Assembly (NCBI RefSeq): GCF_013178945.1
Contig: NZ_JABFDM010000016.1
Location: forward strand, 65,168 to 127,117
Length of the DNA stretch: 61,950 nucleotides
Reading direction: 5' to 3'
Source: Bradyrhizobium aeschynomenes
GTDB lineage: Bacteria; Pseudomonadota; Alphaproteobacteria; Rhizobiales; Xanthobacteraceae
A program made the translations under genes and the position numbers. This document shows positions 25,145-35,744 of this stretch, piece after piece; the first letter of the stretch is position 1, and each line of letters starts with the position of its first letter. The notes beneath the pieces were generated by a model. The model did no database searches and was not told where the DNA came from. It was given only the letters and a program-made list of their open reading frames with translations.

Positions 25145-26842
25145 ATGGTGACGCGATCCCAGCGCGGGGTTACGCTTGCGCTCGTCGAGGTGCTGCTTCT
25201 GACCGTGATGGTGGTGGATGCCGCGTCCGCGCAGCAGACCATCAAGACCAAGCCGACCGATGTCGTGCCGGGACGTGCCGATCGGCTGTTCTTTCGTCAC
25301 GTCACCGCGCGAAGCATCTACTACCACGTTCCGCGGATCACCACCGACGGCCGGACACTGATGATGCGTCAGGATCCGCGCAGCGTCAGCGCGCTGTTGC
25401 GCCCCGTGCGAGAGGCCGGCGCGCCAACCTTGGCTGCGCCAGGCAGGCCTGCCGGCGGCTTTGGCCCCGCGATGTTTCAGCCGGCGCGCGGCGCGCTGAT
25501 CGCCACGGCCGAGCCGGCGCGCGAGGCCGCGCGCACGATGTCTCCCGCGCCGCCATCCGCAGCCAGGCAGATTGCGGCAAGGCCTGCGGCTCCGGCGAAT
25601 GCGCCCCCGGCGGAGAAGCCGGAGGACACCGTGGCGGCAGCCCAGCCGGCGGCCGTGCTGCGCAACCGCGACGTCCTGCCGGAGCGCAATCTCAACACGG
25701 TGAAGCCGCAGCCGGTGACGGCCGAAGCCAAGCCCTACGATCCAACCGGCTTGACGGTCGGGTCTTTCCTGGTGAAGCCGGCCGTCGAGATCCAGGCGGG
25801 CTACGACACCAATCCGACGCGGCGCAACGCAGGGCCCGGGTCACCCGTCGCCATCGTGGCGACGGAAGTTGCGGTACGGTCGCAATGGGAGCGGCATCAG
25901 CTCAATGCCGATTTCCGCGGCGCCTACACCGAGGACACCAATGTCCGCTCCCTCAGCCATCCGACCTTCGAGGCGCGCGCGCAAGGGCGCTACGACGTCA
26001 CCGAGGGCACTGCGGTCACGGGCGAGGCGCGGTTCGTCAACGATGCCCTGGCGCTTCCGGGGGCGCTCAAGCTGCCGCGCGCGACGACCTTCGGGGGCAG
26101 CGCCGGCGTGCTGCAGAAGATCGGCCCGACCGAGATCGCCTTCAAGGGATCGGCCGATCGGGTCGTCTTCAACGATGCCATGATCACGGCCAACGTGCCG
26201 CTGCGGACCCGGGATCGCAACTACACCCAGCCGGGCGCCCAGGTGCGCGTCACCTATGTGCTGACGCCGAACATCTCGCCCTTCATCGACATGAGCTTCG
26301 ATCGTCGCAACCACGATCTGCAGGTCGATTTCAACGGCCAGCGCCGCGACTCCACCGGCATTTCCGGGCGGGCCGGTGCCGTCGTCAACATGGGATCGCT
26401 GACCGGCGAGGCCTCGGTGGGCTATCTCACGCGCCGCATGGATTCGCCCATGATGCCCAACATCAGCGGCGTGATCGCGGACGCGACCCTCGCATGGGCC
26501 GCGACCGATGCCACGACCTTCGTGCTGGTGGCACGATCGCAGGCCTCCGAGACGCCGGCGATCAACGTCTCGGGCATCCTGTCGCGCGACGTGATCCTGC
26601 AGATGGATCATCAGTTCGAGCCCTGGCTGATCGGCACGCTGCGCGCCGGCTATGGCCAGGATCAGTTCGTCGGCAGCGGCCGGGTCGACCAGCGCATGTT
26701 CGTCGCCGCCGCTGGCACCTACAAGGTCAACCGCAACATTCAGCTGAAGAGCGAGGTCCGCACCGAATGGACGCGCTCGAACATCCCGCTCAACAACTTC
26801 ATGGCGGTCGTCGGTCTCGTCGGCGTGCGCTATCAATATTGA
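25145..26842 (+). CDS. Outer-membrane beta-barrel protein (BBP2-like putative porin)
   Basis: Protein of 565 aa. From ATG 25145 the first 30 residues are a signal peptide (VTLALVEVLLLTVMVVDAAS, cut near ASAQQ). A Pro/Ala-rich linker runs to about 205, followed by a barrel of alternating strands starting VKPAVEIQAGYDTNPTRRNA, the common opening of putative beta-barrel porin family 2. The barrel continues with SPFIDMSFDRRNHDLQVDF and ends in VGVRYQY, a C-terminal aromatic as required by the Bam machinery. It may export or anchor a polysaccharide or act as a porin; no partner genes are adjacent. TTG 25088 and GTG 25127 are weaker starts. Confidence 0.85.
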   Translation: MVTRSQRGVTLALVEVLLLTVMVVDAASAQQTIKTKPTDVVPGRADRLFFRHVTARSIYYHVPRITTDGRTLMMRQDPRSVSALLRPVREAGAPTLAAPGRPAGGFGPAMFQPARGALIATAEPAREAARTMSPAPPSAARQIAARPAAPANAPPAEKPEDTVAAAQPAAVLRNRDVLPERNLNTVKPQPVTAEAKPYDPTGLTVGSFLVKPAVEIQAGYDTNPTRRNAGPGSPVAIVATEVAVRSQWERHQLNADFRGAYTEDTNVRSLSHPTFEARAQGRYDVTEGTAVTGEARFVNDALALPGALKLPRATTFGGSAGVLQKIGPTEIAFKGSADRVVFNDAMITANVPLRTRDRNYTQPGAQVRVTYVLTPNISPFIDMSFDRRNHDLQVDFNGQRRDSTGISGRAGAVVNMGSLTGEASVGYLTRRMDSPMMPNISGVIADATLAWAATDATTFVLVARSQASETPAINVSGILSRDVILQMDHQFEPWLIGTLRAGYGQDQFVGSGRVDQRMFVAAAGTYKVNRNIQLKSEVRTEWTRSNIPLNNFMAVVGLVGVRYQY

Positions 26843-27033
26843 GCGTCTTGGAGCGCTCCGTCGTCCGCCGCGATCGCATTTGTTGGGCTGGCGGACGATC
26901 AGTTCGCTGCGGGAGACTGCGCCGCCCCGTTCCGCTGCCTCCTACCTCATCCCTCTCAGCGACAGCGAGGCTCGTCGCGCGCCCGTGAAGGACGGGGAGA
27001 GGGAGTGCGCCGGGCTCGCGCGTCGGCCCGCGC

Positions 27034-27061
27034 AAAAAAAAGCCCCGCAAGGGGGCGGGGC
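27034..27061 (-). terminator. Intrinsic terminator for the Ala-rich gene
   Basis: On the minus strand a GC stem is followed by eight T. The plus-strand arms are GCCCCGC (27042-27048) and GCGGGGC (27055-27061), with A-run 27034-27041. It lies about 185 bases beyond the stop of the minus-strand gene at 27246. The rest of the 403-base gap 26843-27245 shows no gene. Confidence 0.85.
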
Positions 27062-27245
27062 GGGAGGCATGCATGGCCGGCGGATGGGGGGACCGGGGCG
27101 GATCAGTTGACGGGGTGAGGTCAGATCCCGTCGCGTGACCGTGATCCCCCGGCCTGTTCGGCATGCGGCTGGTGAGGGCCTTGTTCTGATTATCGGGTCC
27201 GCGCCGCCCAGGATTAACCGGAGGGCGACGCGGAGCGCCGTGGCC

Positions 27246-29024
27246 TTACTGCTCGAGGGCGGCCAGCGCGGCGTTGCCGATCTGTTGCGCCTCGGCCCAG
27301 GCAGCCTGGGTCGCCTGCTGCGCGGCGGCGTAGCCGGCCTGGATCTGCTGCTGGGCCGCTGCGCGCAACGCTCCCTCCTGCTGCTCGCCGGTCTCGCGGG
27401 CCTGGGTCAGGGCCTGGTTGTCGGCGTTCAGCGTGGCGTTCGCCTGGTTGAACGCGGTCGTGGCGGTCTGCGCCTTGGCCTGAGCGGCAGCCAATGCGGC
27501 CTGGTTCGCCGCGTTGTTGGCGCGCTCGACCGCTTCGGCGGCTTCCTGCGCCTCATGCTGCGCCGTCTGCGCCGCCTGGCGGGCCTTCTCCAGGGTCTGC
27601 CGATCGGCATTCACCTTCTGCTCGGCCGCCTCGACCGCAGCGTCGATCGCGCCGATCTTCTGGTTCAGCGCGGCCTCGACGGTCTTCTGGTTCTGGCTCG
27701 CGGCGGCGTTGGCGGCCTGGGTCTTCTGCTGGGCGACCGCGCGCGCCTGCTCGCCGGTCTTCAGCGCCGCCTGCAGCGCGGCCTGCTCGGCGGCTTCCTT
27801 CGCCTCCTGGTTCTGCTGGTTGTTGTTATTGTTGTTGGCGTTGCCGTTGCCGGCCGCGGCGCCGCCATTGTTCGCATTGCCGCCATTGTTGGCATTGCCT
27901 GCGGCCTGGCCGGCTTGCTGAGCAGCCTTCCCGGCAGCCTCGGCCGTCTCGCGTGCCGTATCCTTGGCGGCGTTGGCGGCTTCCTTGGCCTCGTTGGACA
28001 CGTCGATGTCCTTGTCGAGCTTCTGGAAGGCGGCCTGCAGCGCGGCGGAGGCGGCAGCCAGCTTCGCGGCATTCGCGGTGGCCGCGGCCTGGTTGGCGGC
28101 CGTCGGGTTCTTCTCGGCCTGCTCCTGGGCCTCGATCGCGGCGCCCTTTGCGTTCTGCTCGGCCTGGCGCGCAACGTCGATGGCCTTGCGGTCGGCGGCG
28201 ACCTGGGCCTCGGCGGCGGCAGCGGCCTGGGCTGCAGCCGCCGCTGCGGCGTTCGCCTTTGCGACGGCATCGGTGCTGCTCGCGGCGGCGGCGGCGGCAG
28301 CCTTGGCGGGCGTTGCTGCGGCCGCAGGCGTGGCGGTGGCCTTGGCGACGGCAACGGTGGTGGCCGCCGCTGCGGCGGCCGCCGGCTTGGCAGCGGTCGT
28401 CGTCGTGGTGGTCGCGGCTGCCGTCTTGGCCGTGCCGGTGGTCGTCGTCGATGCCGCGGCCGCTGCAACCGGCTTTGCGGCGGTACTGGTCGTTGCGGCG
28501 GCAGCGGCGGGTTTGGCGGTGCTCGTGGTCGCGGCCGTGCTCGCGACAGCCGTCTTGGCGGCCGTGCTCGCGGCGGTCGCCGCGGCCGTGGTGGCAGCGG
28601 TCGTCGCTGCCGTCGTTGCTGCCTTGGCGGCGGCGTTCGCGGCGGCCTTCGCAGCCGCATTGGCGGCGGCCTTCGCGGCAGCATTCGCTGCGGCCTTCGC
28701 GGCCGCGTCGCTGGCCGCCTTTGCCGCTGCCTTCGCGGCCGCGTCCTGGGCGGCCTTGCTGGCCGCCGTGGCAGCAGCCTTGGCAGCGGCGTCCTGGGCC
28801 GCCTTGGCGGCTGCCTGGGCAGCAGCCTTCGCCGCGGCATCCTGCGCCGCCTTGGCGGCGGCGTTGGTCGTCGCGGAGGTGGCGAGCGCGGTGGTCACAG
28901 CCTGCGCATTGGCCTGATGCGGGAGCGCCGTCAGCGCCAGAGCGGACATCAGGGCCAGCACGCTGACATGGCGATAGAGATCGGTCCTCGATGCTGCGGT
29001 TTTGAAATTCTTGTTTTCCGCCAT
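27246..29024 (-). CDS. Secreted alanine-rich repetitive helical protein
   Basis: Protein of 592 aa, ATG 29024 with GGGAG upstream. The signal peptide is VSVLALMSALALTALPHQAN, cut after ANA. The mature protein is over half alanine. Residues about 55-145 repeat an 8-residue unit with one Lys and one Asp/Asn/Gln per unit (AAKAAQDAAAKAA, AAKAAANAAAKAA). A Thr/Val-rich section follows, then an Asn/Gly/Gln linker (GGNANNGGAAAGNG) and a long amphipathic helical C-terminal region with Gln, Glu and Lys (AAEQKVNADRQTLEKARQAA). No catalytic motif is visible. It may be a periplasmic or extracellular spacer or coiled-coil scaffold. The function is unknown. Confidence 0.8.
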   Translation of the reverse strand: MAENKNFKTAASRTDLYRHVSVLALMSALALTALPHQANAQAVTTALATSATTNAAAKAAQDAAAKAAAQAAAKAAQDAAAKAAATAASKAAQDAAAKAAAKAASDAAAKAAANAAAKAAANAAAKAAANAAAKAATTAATTAATTAAATAASTAAKTAVASTAATTSTAKPAAAAATTSTAAKPVAAAAASTTTTGTAKTAAATTTTTTAAKPAAAAAAATTVAVAKATATPAAAATPAKAAAAAAASSTDAVAKANAAAAAAAQAAAAAEAQVAADRKAIDVARQAEQNAKGAAIEAQEQAEKNPTAANQAAATANAAKLAAASAALQAAFQKLDKDIDVSNEAKEAANAAKDTARETAEAAGKAAQQAGQAAGNANNGGNANNGGAAAGNGNANNNNNNQQNQEAKEAAEQAALQAALKTGEQARAVAQQKTQAANAAASQNQKTVEAALNQKIGAIDAAVEAAEQKVNADRQTLEKARQAAQTAQHEAQEAAEAVERANNAANQAALAAAQAKAQTATTAFNQANATLNADNQALTQARETGEQQEGALRAAAQQQIQAGYAAAQQATQAAWAEAQQIGNAALAALEQ

Positions 29025-29293
29025 CAGCTCAACTCCCTTGGTACGCTGGATTGGATGATGGAACCTTGTGGAAATGATTTTGGTTTGCAGGATGGTCGGA
29101 CCTTGCAAGCAGCATGGCGCCCGCTTGCCATCTGGCGGCAGGATTTCGCGGTGTTTGCGGCGGGCTGGCCGCGGCGACATGGCGCAGGGGGCCAGAAAGC
29201 TTTTGAAACAATCGGTTGTAGACGCCGGTGGCGGTTGCACCGATGCGGCCGGCCGGTGGGCATTTCGCGGCATGCCACCCCGCCGCCATTGAA

Positions 29294-29314
29294 GATGCGA
29301 CGCATTGTCGCATC
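29294..29314. promoter_or_regulatory. Inverted repeat upstream of the Ala-rich gene
   Basis: GATGCGAC (29294-29301) and GTCGCATC (29307-29314) flank GCATT. The site lies in the 352-base gap between the benzoylformate decarboxylase stop (29377) and the Ala-rich gene start (29024), both on the minus strand, so it could terminate the former or regulate the latter. No other gene is seen in this gap. Confidence 0.5.
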
Positions 29315-29376
29315 GGCGTTGCGTTGACAAGACGTCCGCTGAGCGAACGGCGGCTTAGCCCTCGCTCAGCTCTTGC

Positions 29377-31014
<1,638 letters not shown>

Positions 31015-31020
<6 letters not shown>

Positions 31021-31095
31021 TGCGAGGAGCGAAGCGACGACGCAATGCAGAGTCGCTACGGAACTCTGGATTGCGTCGCTTCGCTCGCAATGACG
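31015..31095. repeat. REP-like palindrome covering a start codon
   Basis: The left arm CGTCATTGCGAGGAGCGAAG and the right arm CTTCGCTCGCAATGACG are reverse complements apart from short insertions, spanning 31015-31095. The same family is seen at 37078-37160. The left edge supplies the ATG (31018-31020) of the benzoylformate decarboxylase gene. Confidence 0.8.
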
Positions 31096-31104
31096 AGGCT
31101 TATA

Positions 31105-31953
31105 TCACCACGTCGCCGTGCCCTTCATCGTCGGCTGGCGCTCGGCGTTGGCGGTCCACAGCTCCAGGTCGCCGTCCTTGTCGGTGGCATTCACCGAGAA
31201 TTCGCTGCCCTCGAACAGCGGCTGCACGCCGCGATAGGCGAACTTGGCGGGCGGCTTGCCCTTGAGCTTGGCGGCAAACTCGACCAGCAGCGCGGCCTGC
31301 AATGGGCCGTGGAAGACGAGGCCCGGATAGCCCTCGACCTTGGTCACGTAGTCGCGGTCGTAGTGGATGCGATGGCCGTTGAAGGTCAGCGCGGAATAGC
31401 GAAACAGCAGCACCGGATCGGAGACATGGCTCTCGCTGTGTTGCGCGGCCGGCGGAGGCGGCGGTGCCTTCGCGGGTGCAGCCGGCGCGCCGCCCATGTC
31501 GCGATAGACGATGTCCTGGCGCTCGCGGATCGCGACACCGCGCGGCGTCGACACGACATGTTCGACCGCGACGAAGCAGAGCTGGCCGGTGGAGCCGCTC
31601 TTCAAGCTGACGTCTGATATCGTCGACACCCGCGTGGCGACGTCGCCGACGCGCAGGGGATCGACGACCTGCACCTCGCCGCCGGCCCACATCCGGCGCG
31701 GCAGCGGCACCGGCGGCAGGAAGCCGCCGCGGGTCGGGTGGCCGTCGGGGCCGAGCTGATCGTGCGGAAACACCGGCTGGGCCAGGCACCAATGCACCGT
31801 GTAGGGCGCGATCTCGCCCGATGTCGGCTCGCCGATGTCCTGGAAGAGCGTCGCGCGGAGGCCCTTGGTGAGCTGCGCCGTCACGATGTCGGTGGCTTCG
31901 GCGCTGCGGCCGACCCATTGCTTGAGGTGATCGAGATCGAGCGTGTCCGTCAT
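31105..31953 (-). CDS. MaoC-like (FAS1-type) acyl-CoA hydratase/dehydratase
   Basis: Protein of 282 aa with two hot-dog halves. The N-terminal half reads TVHWCLAQPVFPHDQLGPDG and RRMWAGGEVQVVDPLRVGD, as in mesaconyl-C4-CoA or FAS1-like hydratases. The C-terminal half has the hydratase-2-type active site FRYSALTFNGHRIHYDRDY, then YPGLVFHGPLQAALL. It should hydrate an enoyl-CoA or dehydrate a 3-hydroxyacyl-CoA. ATG 31953 has AAAGGG upstream and begins two bases after the stop of the CoA-transferase gene, so the genes are co-transcribed. Confidence 0.87.
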   Translation of the reverse strand: MTDTLDLDHLKQWVGRSAEATDIVTAQLTKGLRATLFQDIGEPTSGEIAPYTVHWCLAQPVFPHDQLGPDGHPTRGGFLPPVPLPRRMWAGGEVQVVDPLRVGDVATRVSTISDVSLKSGSTGQLCFVAVEHVVSTPRGVAIRERQDIVYRDMGGAPAAPAKAPPPPPAAQHSESHVSDPVLLFRYSALTFNGHRIHYDRDYVTKVEGYPGLVFHGPLQAALLVEFAAKLKGKPPAKFAYRGVQPLFEGSEFSVNATDKDGDLELWTANAERQPTMKGTATW

Positions 31954-31955
31954 GA

Positions 31956-33068
31956 TCAACCCTTTCGCTGATGCGGCGAGGCGGCTTCACCGACCGCGGG
32001 CACCGCGCCATAGCGCCTGTCATCGCCGACCACGATCGCCGCCGGCGCCGGATAGGAGACGACGCCGTTCGGCGTGTCGACCTCGATGCGCCGAAGATGC
32101 GGATGCACGGCGAGATCGGCCATGCTGTTGACCTCGGCAAAGGCGATATCGGCGGCCGCGAGCTTGGCCAGCAACTCGTCGCGCGACAGCGCCGCGAAGC
32201 GCGCGGCGACGATGCCGTCGGTGACGCTGCGATTGCGGACGCGCTCGACCATGTTGGCGAAGCGCGGGTCCTCGGGCAGAGCAGGCTGGTCCAGCACCTT
32301 GGCGCACAGCGTCTTCCACTCGCGCTCGCTCTGGATCGAGATCAGGATGTCCTTGCCGTCCTTCGAGGTGAACACACCGTAGGGCGCGATCGAGGGATGG
32401 GCGAGGCCGATGCGCTTCGGCGCATTGCCGGCTTCGGCGTTGAGCAAGGGCACCGTGAGCCAGTCGGCCATCACGTCGAACATCGAGATCCGGATGTCGG
32501 CGCCCTCGCCGGTGCGGCCGCGCTTGATCAGCGCCTCCAGGATCGCCGCATGGGCGGTTGCGCCGGTTGCGACGTCGACGATGGACATGCCGACACGCGA
32601 CGGGCCTTCGGGGCCGCCGGTGATCGAGGCGAGGCCGCTCTCGGCCTGGATCAGCAGGTCGTAGGCCTTGCGGTCGGCGTAGGGACCCGTGTCGCCATAG
32701 CCGGTGATGGTGCAGCAGATCAGCTTCGGATAGTCCTTGCGCAGCCGCTCGCGGGCAAAGCCCATTCTGTCCATCGAGCCCGGCTTGAGGTTCTGCAGCA
32801 GCACGTCGGCGCTTGCGATCAGCGTCTCGAGCTCGGCGCGGCCGTCCGACTTGGCGAGATCGACGACGCGCGACTCCTTGCCGCGGTTGAGCCAGACGAA
32901 GTAGCTGCTTTGGCCCTTGGCAGCGGCGTCATAGCCCCTGGCGAAATCGCCCTCGGGACGTTCGATCTTGACGACATGGGCGCCGGCATCCGCCAGGCGC
33001 GACGAGCAGAACGGCGCAGCCACGGCCTGCTCGACGGCGACGACGGTGATCCCTTCAAGCGGAAGCAT
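31956..33068 (-). CDS. CaiB/BaiF-type CoA-transferase
   Basis: Protein of 370 aa. It opens LPLEGITVVAVEQAVAAPFC with ADAGAHVVKIERPEGDFAR; the catalytic Asp is D165 in GMSIVDVATGA, and the family motif VNSMADLAVHPHLRR lies near the C-terminus. It probably activates a carboxylic acid to its CoA ester for the acyl-CoA dehydrogenase encoded eight bases upstream and the MaoC hydratase just downstream. The longer open frame upstream is a shadow of the dehydrogenase gene. Confidence 0.92.
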   Translation of the reverse strand: MLPLEGITVVAVEQAVAAPFCSSRLADAGAHVVKIERPEGDFARGYDAAAKGQSSYFVWLNRGKESRVVDLAKSDGRAELETLIASADVLLQNLKPGSMDRMGFARERLRKDYPKLICCTITGYGDTGPYADRKAYDLLIQAESGLASITGGPEGPSRVGMSIVDVATGATAHAAILEALIKRGRTGEGADIRISMFDVMADWLTVPLLNAEAGNAPKRIGLAHPSIAPYGVFTSKDGKDILISIQSEREWKTLCAKVLDQPALPEDPRFANMVERVRNRSVTDGIVAARFAALSRDELLAKLAAADIAFAEVNSMADLAVHPHLRRIEVDTPNGVVSYPAPAAIVVGDDRRYGAVPAVGEAASPHQRKG

Positions 33069-33076
33069 GACAGACC

Positions 33077-34243
33077 TCAGTACGACCTGGGCATGCCGAG
33101 CACGTGCTCGGCGACGTAGGAGAGGATGAGGTTGGTCGAGATCGGCGCCACCTGATACAGCCGCGTCTCGCGGAATTTGCGCTCGACGTCGTACTCTTCG
33201 GCGAAGCCGAAGCCGCCATGGGTCTGGATGCAGGCATTGGCAGCCTCGAACGAGGCGTCGGCGGCGAGCATCTTGGCCATGTTGGCCTCGGCGCCGCAAT
33301 CCAGTCCCGCCTCGTATTTGCGGGTGGCTTCCTTGACCATGAGCTCGGCCGCGCGCATCGAGGCATAGGCCTTGGCGATCGGGAACTGAATGCCCTGGTT
33401 CTGGCCGATCGGACGGCCGAACACGACGCGCTCCTTGGCATAGGCGGTGGCCTTGGCGATGAACCATTTGGCATCGCCGACGCATTCGGCCGCGATCAGG
33501 ATACGCTCGGCATTCATGCCGGAGAGAATGTATCGGAAACCTTTGCCCTCCTCGCCGATCAGGTTCTCGGCGGGCACGCGCATGTCGGTGAAGAACACCT
33601 CCGTGGTCGCATGGTTCATCATCGTTCGGATCGGGCGGATGGTCAGCCCGGCCTTCTTGGCCTCGCGCATGTCGACGATGAAGACGGAGAGACCATCGGT
33701 GCGCTTCTGCGCCTGATCCTTCGGCGTGGTGCGCGCCAGCAGGATCATCAGATCGGAATATTCGGCGCGGCTGGTCCAGATCTTCTGGCCGTTGACGACG
33801 TAGCTGTCGCCGTCGCGCTTCGCGAAGGTCTTGAGCGAGGAAGTGTCGGTGCCCGAGGTCGGCTCGGTGACGCCGAAGGCCTGCAGCCGCAACTCGCCGC
33901 TCGCGACCTTGGGCAGCCACTTCGCCTTCTGCTCGGCGGAGCCGTGCCGCAATACCGTGCCCATCGTGTACATCTGGGCGTGGCAGCCGCCGCCGTTGCA
34001 GCCGGCGCGCTGGATTTCCTCGAGGATCGCGGCCGCTGCCGACAGCTTCAGCCCGGCGCCGCCATATTCCTCGGGGATCAGCACGGAGAGATAGCCAGCC
34101 TGCGTGAGCGCATCGACGAACGCCGACGGATAGGCCATCTCGCGATCGAGCTTGCGCCAATATTCGCCGGGGAACTGGGCGCAGAGCTTCGCGACGGCAT
34201 CACGAATGTCGGCATAATCGTCGTGCTGATGTTGTTCTGTCAT
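33077..34243 (-). CDS. Acyl-CoA dehydrogenase
   Basis: Protein of 388 aa with the standard three-domain ACAD layout: N-terminal helices, LIPEEYGGAGLKLSAAAAIL, the FAD-contacting FGVTEPTSGTDTSSLKT, WTSRAEYSDLMILLA, and the C-terminal helices with IQTHGGFGFAEEYDVERKFR. The substrate is unknown. Within this cluster it would introduce the double bond hydrated by the MaoC protein. ATG 34243 removes nine residues that lack family character. The 158-base gap upstream separates it from the split TPP enzyme, though all are on one strand. Confidence 0.93.
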   Translation of the reverse strand: MTEQHQHDDYADIRDAVAKLCAQFPGEYWRKLDREMAYPSAFVDALTQAGYLSVLIPEEYGGAGLKLSAAAAILEEIQRAGCNGGGCHAQMYTMGTVLRHGSAEQKAKWLPKVASGELRLQAFGVTEPTSGTDTSSLKTFAKRDGDSYVVNGQKIWTSRAEYSDLMILLARTTPKDQAQKRTDGLSVFIVDMREAKKAGLTIRPIRTMMNHATTEVFFTDMRVPAENLIGEEGKGFRYILSGMNAERILIAAECVGDAKWFIAKATAYAKERVVFGRPIGQNQGIQFPIAKAYASMRAAELMVKEATRKYEAGLDCGAEANMAKMLAADASFEAANACIQTHGGFGFAEEYDVERKFRETRLYQVAPISTNLILSYVAEHVLGMPRSY

Positions 34244-34401
34244 TGGCTTCCTCGCAGGCCGATCCTGCACGGCCTGCGTCTCCCTCTGCTTGTTCCTGAT
34301 AGCCTATGACGAAGCGTGCCACGCTTGGCAAGCTTGGAATGCCAGCGTTGCCGCCGGTCAGCCTTGCCGCAGCGACAGATCGAAGCACGAGGCGCCGTGT
34401 T

Positions 34402-34983
34402 CTAGCTGACGGGATATCCGAGATGGCGGCGAAAGCGGGTCTTCAGATAGACGCCATCACGCGCGGGCAAAGCGCGGTCGACGTGCTCGGTCGAGATGCC
34501 AACGCGGGCGAAATGCGGGCCGGCGAGATCGTGCAGCTTCGGACGGAAAGCATCGAGCGCAGCCTGATCGGCGATCGTGCTCACCGAAGGAAAGCCGGCG
34601 CCGGTGGCGATCAGCTCCAGATTGGCGCCAAGCCCGGAATGGCTCTGCTGCATCCCGGTTTCGCCGAAATGCGCATTGTCGAGCACGATGATGGCGAGGT
34701 TCTTCGGCTTCTTCGCGGCGATCGTGGCGAGGCTGCCGAGCCCCATCAGTTGCTCGCCATCGCCGGTGATCACCGCCACCGGCCGCGACGGCTGCGCCAA
34801 TGCCAGCCCCAGGCCGATCATGGCCGCGCCGCCCATCGCGCCCCAGAGGTAGAAGTTTGCCGGATGGTCGCCGGCGGCGAACACGTCGTAGGACGATGAG
34901 CCGAGGCCGCTGACGACCAGGAGTTCGCCGCGGTCCCGCAGAAGCGCGTTGACGGCGGCGCGGCGGTCGAGTGCTGCGTCCAT
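34402..34983 (-). CDS. TPP-dependent decarboxylase, PP-domain (beta) subunit
   Basis: Protein of 193 aa. It holds the diphosphate-binding half of a TPP enzyme: GDGEQLMGLGSLATIAAKKP running to IIVLDNAHFGETG, with SSYDVFAAGDHPANFYLWGA before it. It matches the beta subunits of sulfopyruvate or phosphonopyruvate decarboxylases. ATG 34983 overlaps the stop of the alpha-subunit gene by one base (TGATG), so the two are coupled and should form one heteromeric enzyme. Confidence 0.9.
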   Translation of the reverse strand: MDAALDRRAAVNALLRDRGELLVVSGLGSSSYDVFAAGDHPANFYLWGAMGGAAMIGLGLALAQPSRPVAVITGDGEQLMGLGSLATIAAKKPKNLAIIVLDNAHFGETGMQQSHSGLGANLELIATGAGFPSVSTIADQAALDAFRPKLHDLAGPHFARVGISTEHVDRALPARDGVYLKTRFRRHLGYPVS

Positions 34984-35528
34984 CACCTGCTCTCCGTCCA
35001 CTTCTTGGCGCCGATCATGCGCTGGGCGATCAGCACCGCGATCGGCTGATCGCTGTCGTAAGCGAGCCTTGCGGCTGCGGCTGCCATCTCGCCGGCGTCC
35101 TCGGGACGTTCCAGCCGGAACACGGTGACGCCCATGATCTCGAAGGCGGCTTGCGTCGCCTTGCCCATTGCGACCTGCCATGGATTGAACTCGGCCCATT
35201 CGCCGCGCATGGTCACGAAGCTCAGGAACGGGAAGCGGCAGCTCGACAGCAGCGACAGCATGTTGACGCAATTGCCGACGCCGCTGGACTGCATCAGCAA
35301 CACCGCGCGCTGGCCGCCGAGCCAGGCCCCGGCGGAGAGCGCGACGCCTTCCTCCTCGGTGGTGAGCACCGTCGTCGCGATCGCCGGATCGTCATGCGCG
35401 AGCCGGATCAGGCGGGAATGGCCGGCGTCGGGCACGTAGCAGAGCTGCCGGACGTCGGCCGCCTTGAGCGCCTGATAAATGGCGAGCGGCCAATCGGGAG
35501 CTGGGCTGGGCGGATCTGAGACGGTCAT
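34983..35528 (-). CDS. TPP-dependent decarboxylase, PYR-domain (alpha) subunit
   Basis: Protein of 181 aa with the pyrimidine-binding half of a TPP enzyme. The cofactor-activating Glu is in TTVLTTEEEGVALSAGAWLG, followed by LLMQSSGVGNCVNMLSLLSS and FVTMRGEWAEFNPWQ, as in ComD-like sulfopyruvate decarboxylase alpha subunits. It is coupled to the beta gene. The likely reaction is non-oxidative decarboxylation of a 2-oxo acid. Two longer starts (35570, 35642) run into a palindromic repeat and are rejected. Confidence 0.9.
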   Translation of the reverse strand: MTVSDPPSPAPDWPLAIYQALKAADVRQLCYVPDAGHSRLIRLAHDDPAIATTVLTTEEEGVALSAGAWLGGQRAVLLMQSSGVGNCVNMLSLLSSCRFPFLSFVTMRGEWAEFNPWQVAMGKATQAAFEIMGVTVFRLERPEDAGEMAAAAARLAYDSDQPIAVLIAQRMIGAKKWTESR

Positions 35529-35562
35529 CGCGTCCTGCAGTTCATGAGCATCCGGTTGCGAG

Positions 35563-35688
35563 GGCCTCATGGTTCCAGACGCGCCGCGAGCGGCGCTCCT
35601 CGCCATGAGGGTTGAAAGGTCCGCCATTGCGAAGGGTGTCACCCCTCATGGTGAGGAGCCGCGTAGCGGCGTCTCGAACCATGAGGCC
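35563..35688. repeat. REP-like palindrome upstream of the split TPP enzyme
   Basis: GGCCTCATGGTTC (35563-35575) and GAACCATGAGGCC (35676-35688) are perfect arms, with inner arms around CATGAGGG and CCCTCATGGTGAGGAGC. A partial further copy (CTCCTCACGGTGAGG, about 35719-35733) abuts the P450 stop. It fills the 216-base gap between the P450 and TPP genes. Confidence 0.75.
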
Positions 35689-35744
35689 GAGGTCTCGCGC
35701 CTCGCCGTTCGAGACGGGCTCCTCACGGTGAGGAGCGGAGGTGC

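Noticed and set aside
27135..29327. A 730-residue Gly/Arg-rich plus-strand frame
   Set aside because: It is the mirror of the alanine-codon repeats of the secreted protein on the minus strand, which has a signal peptide, a ribosome-binding site and a terminator.
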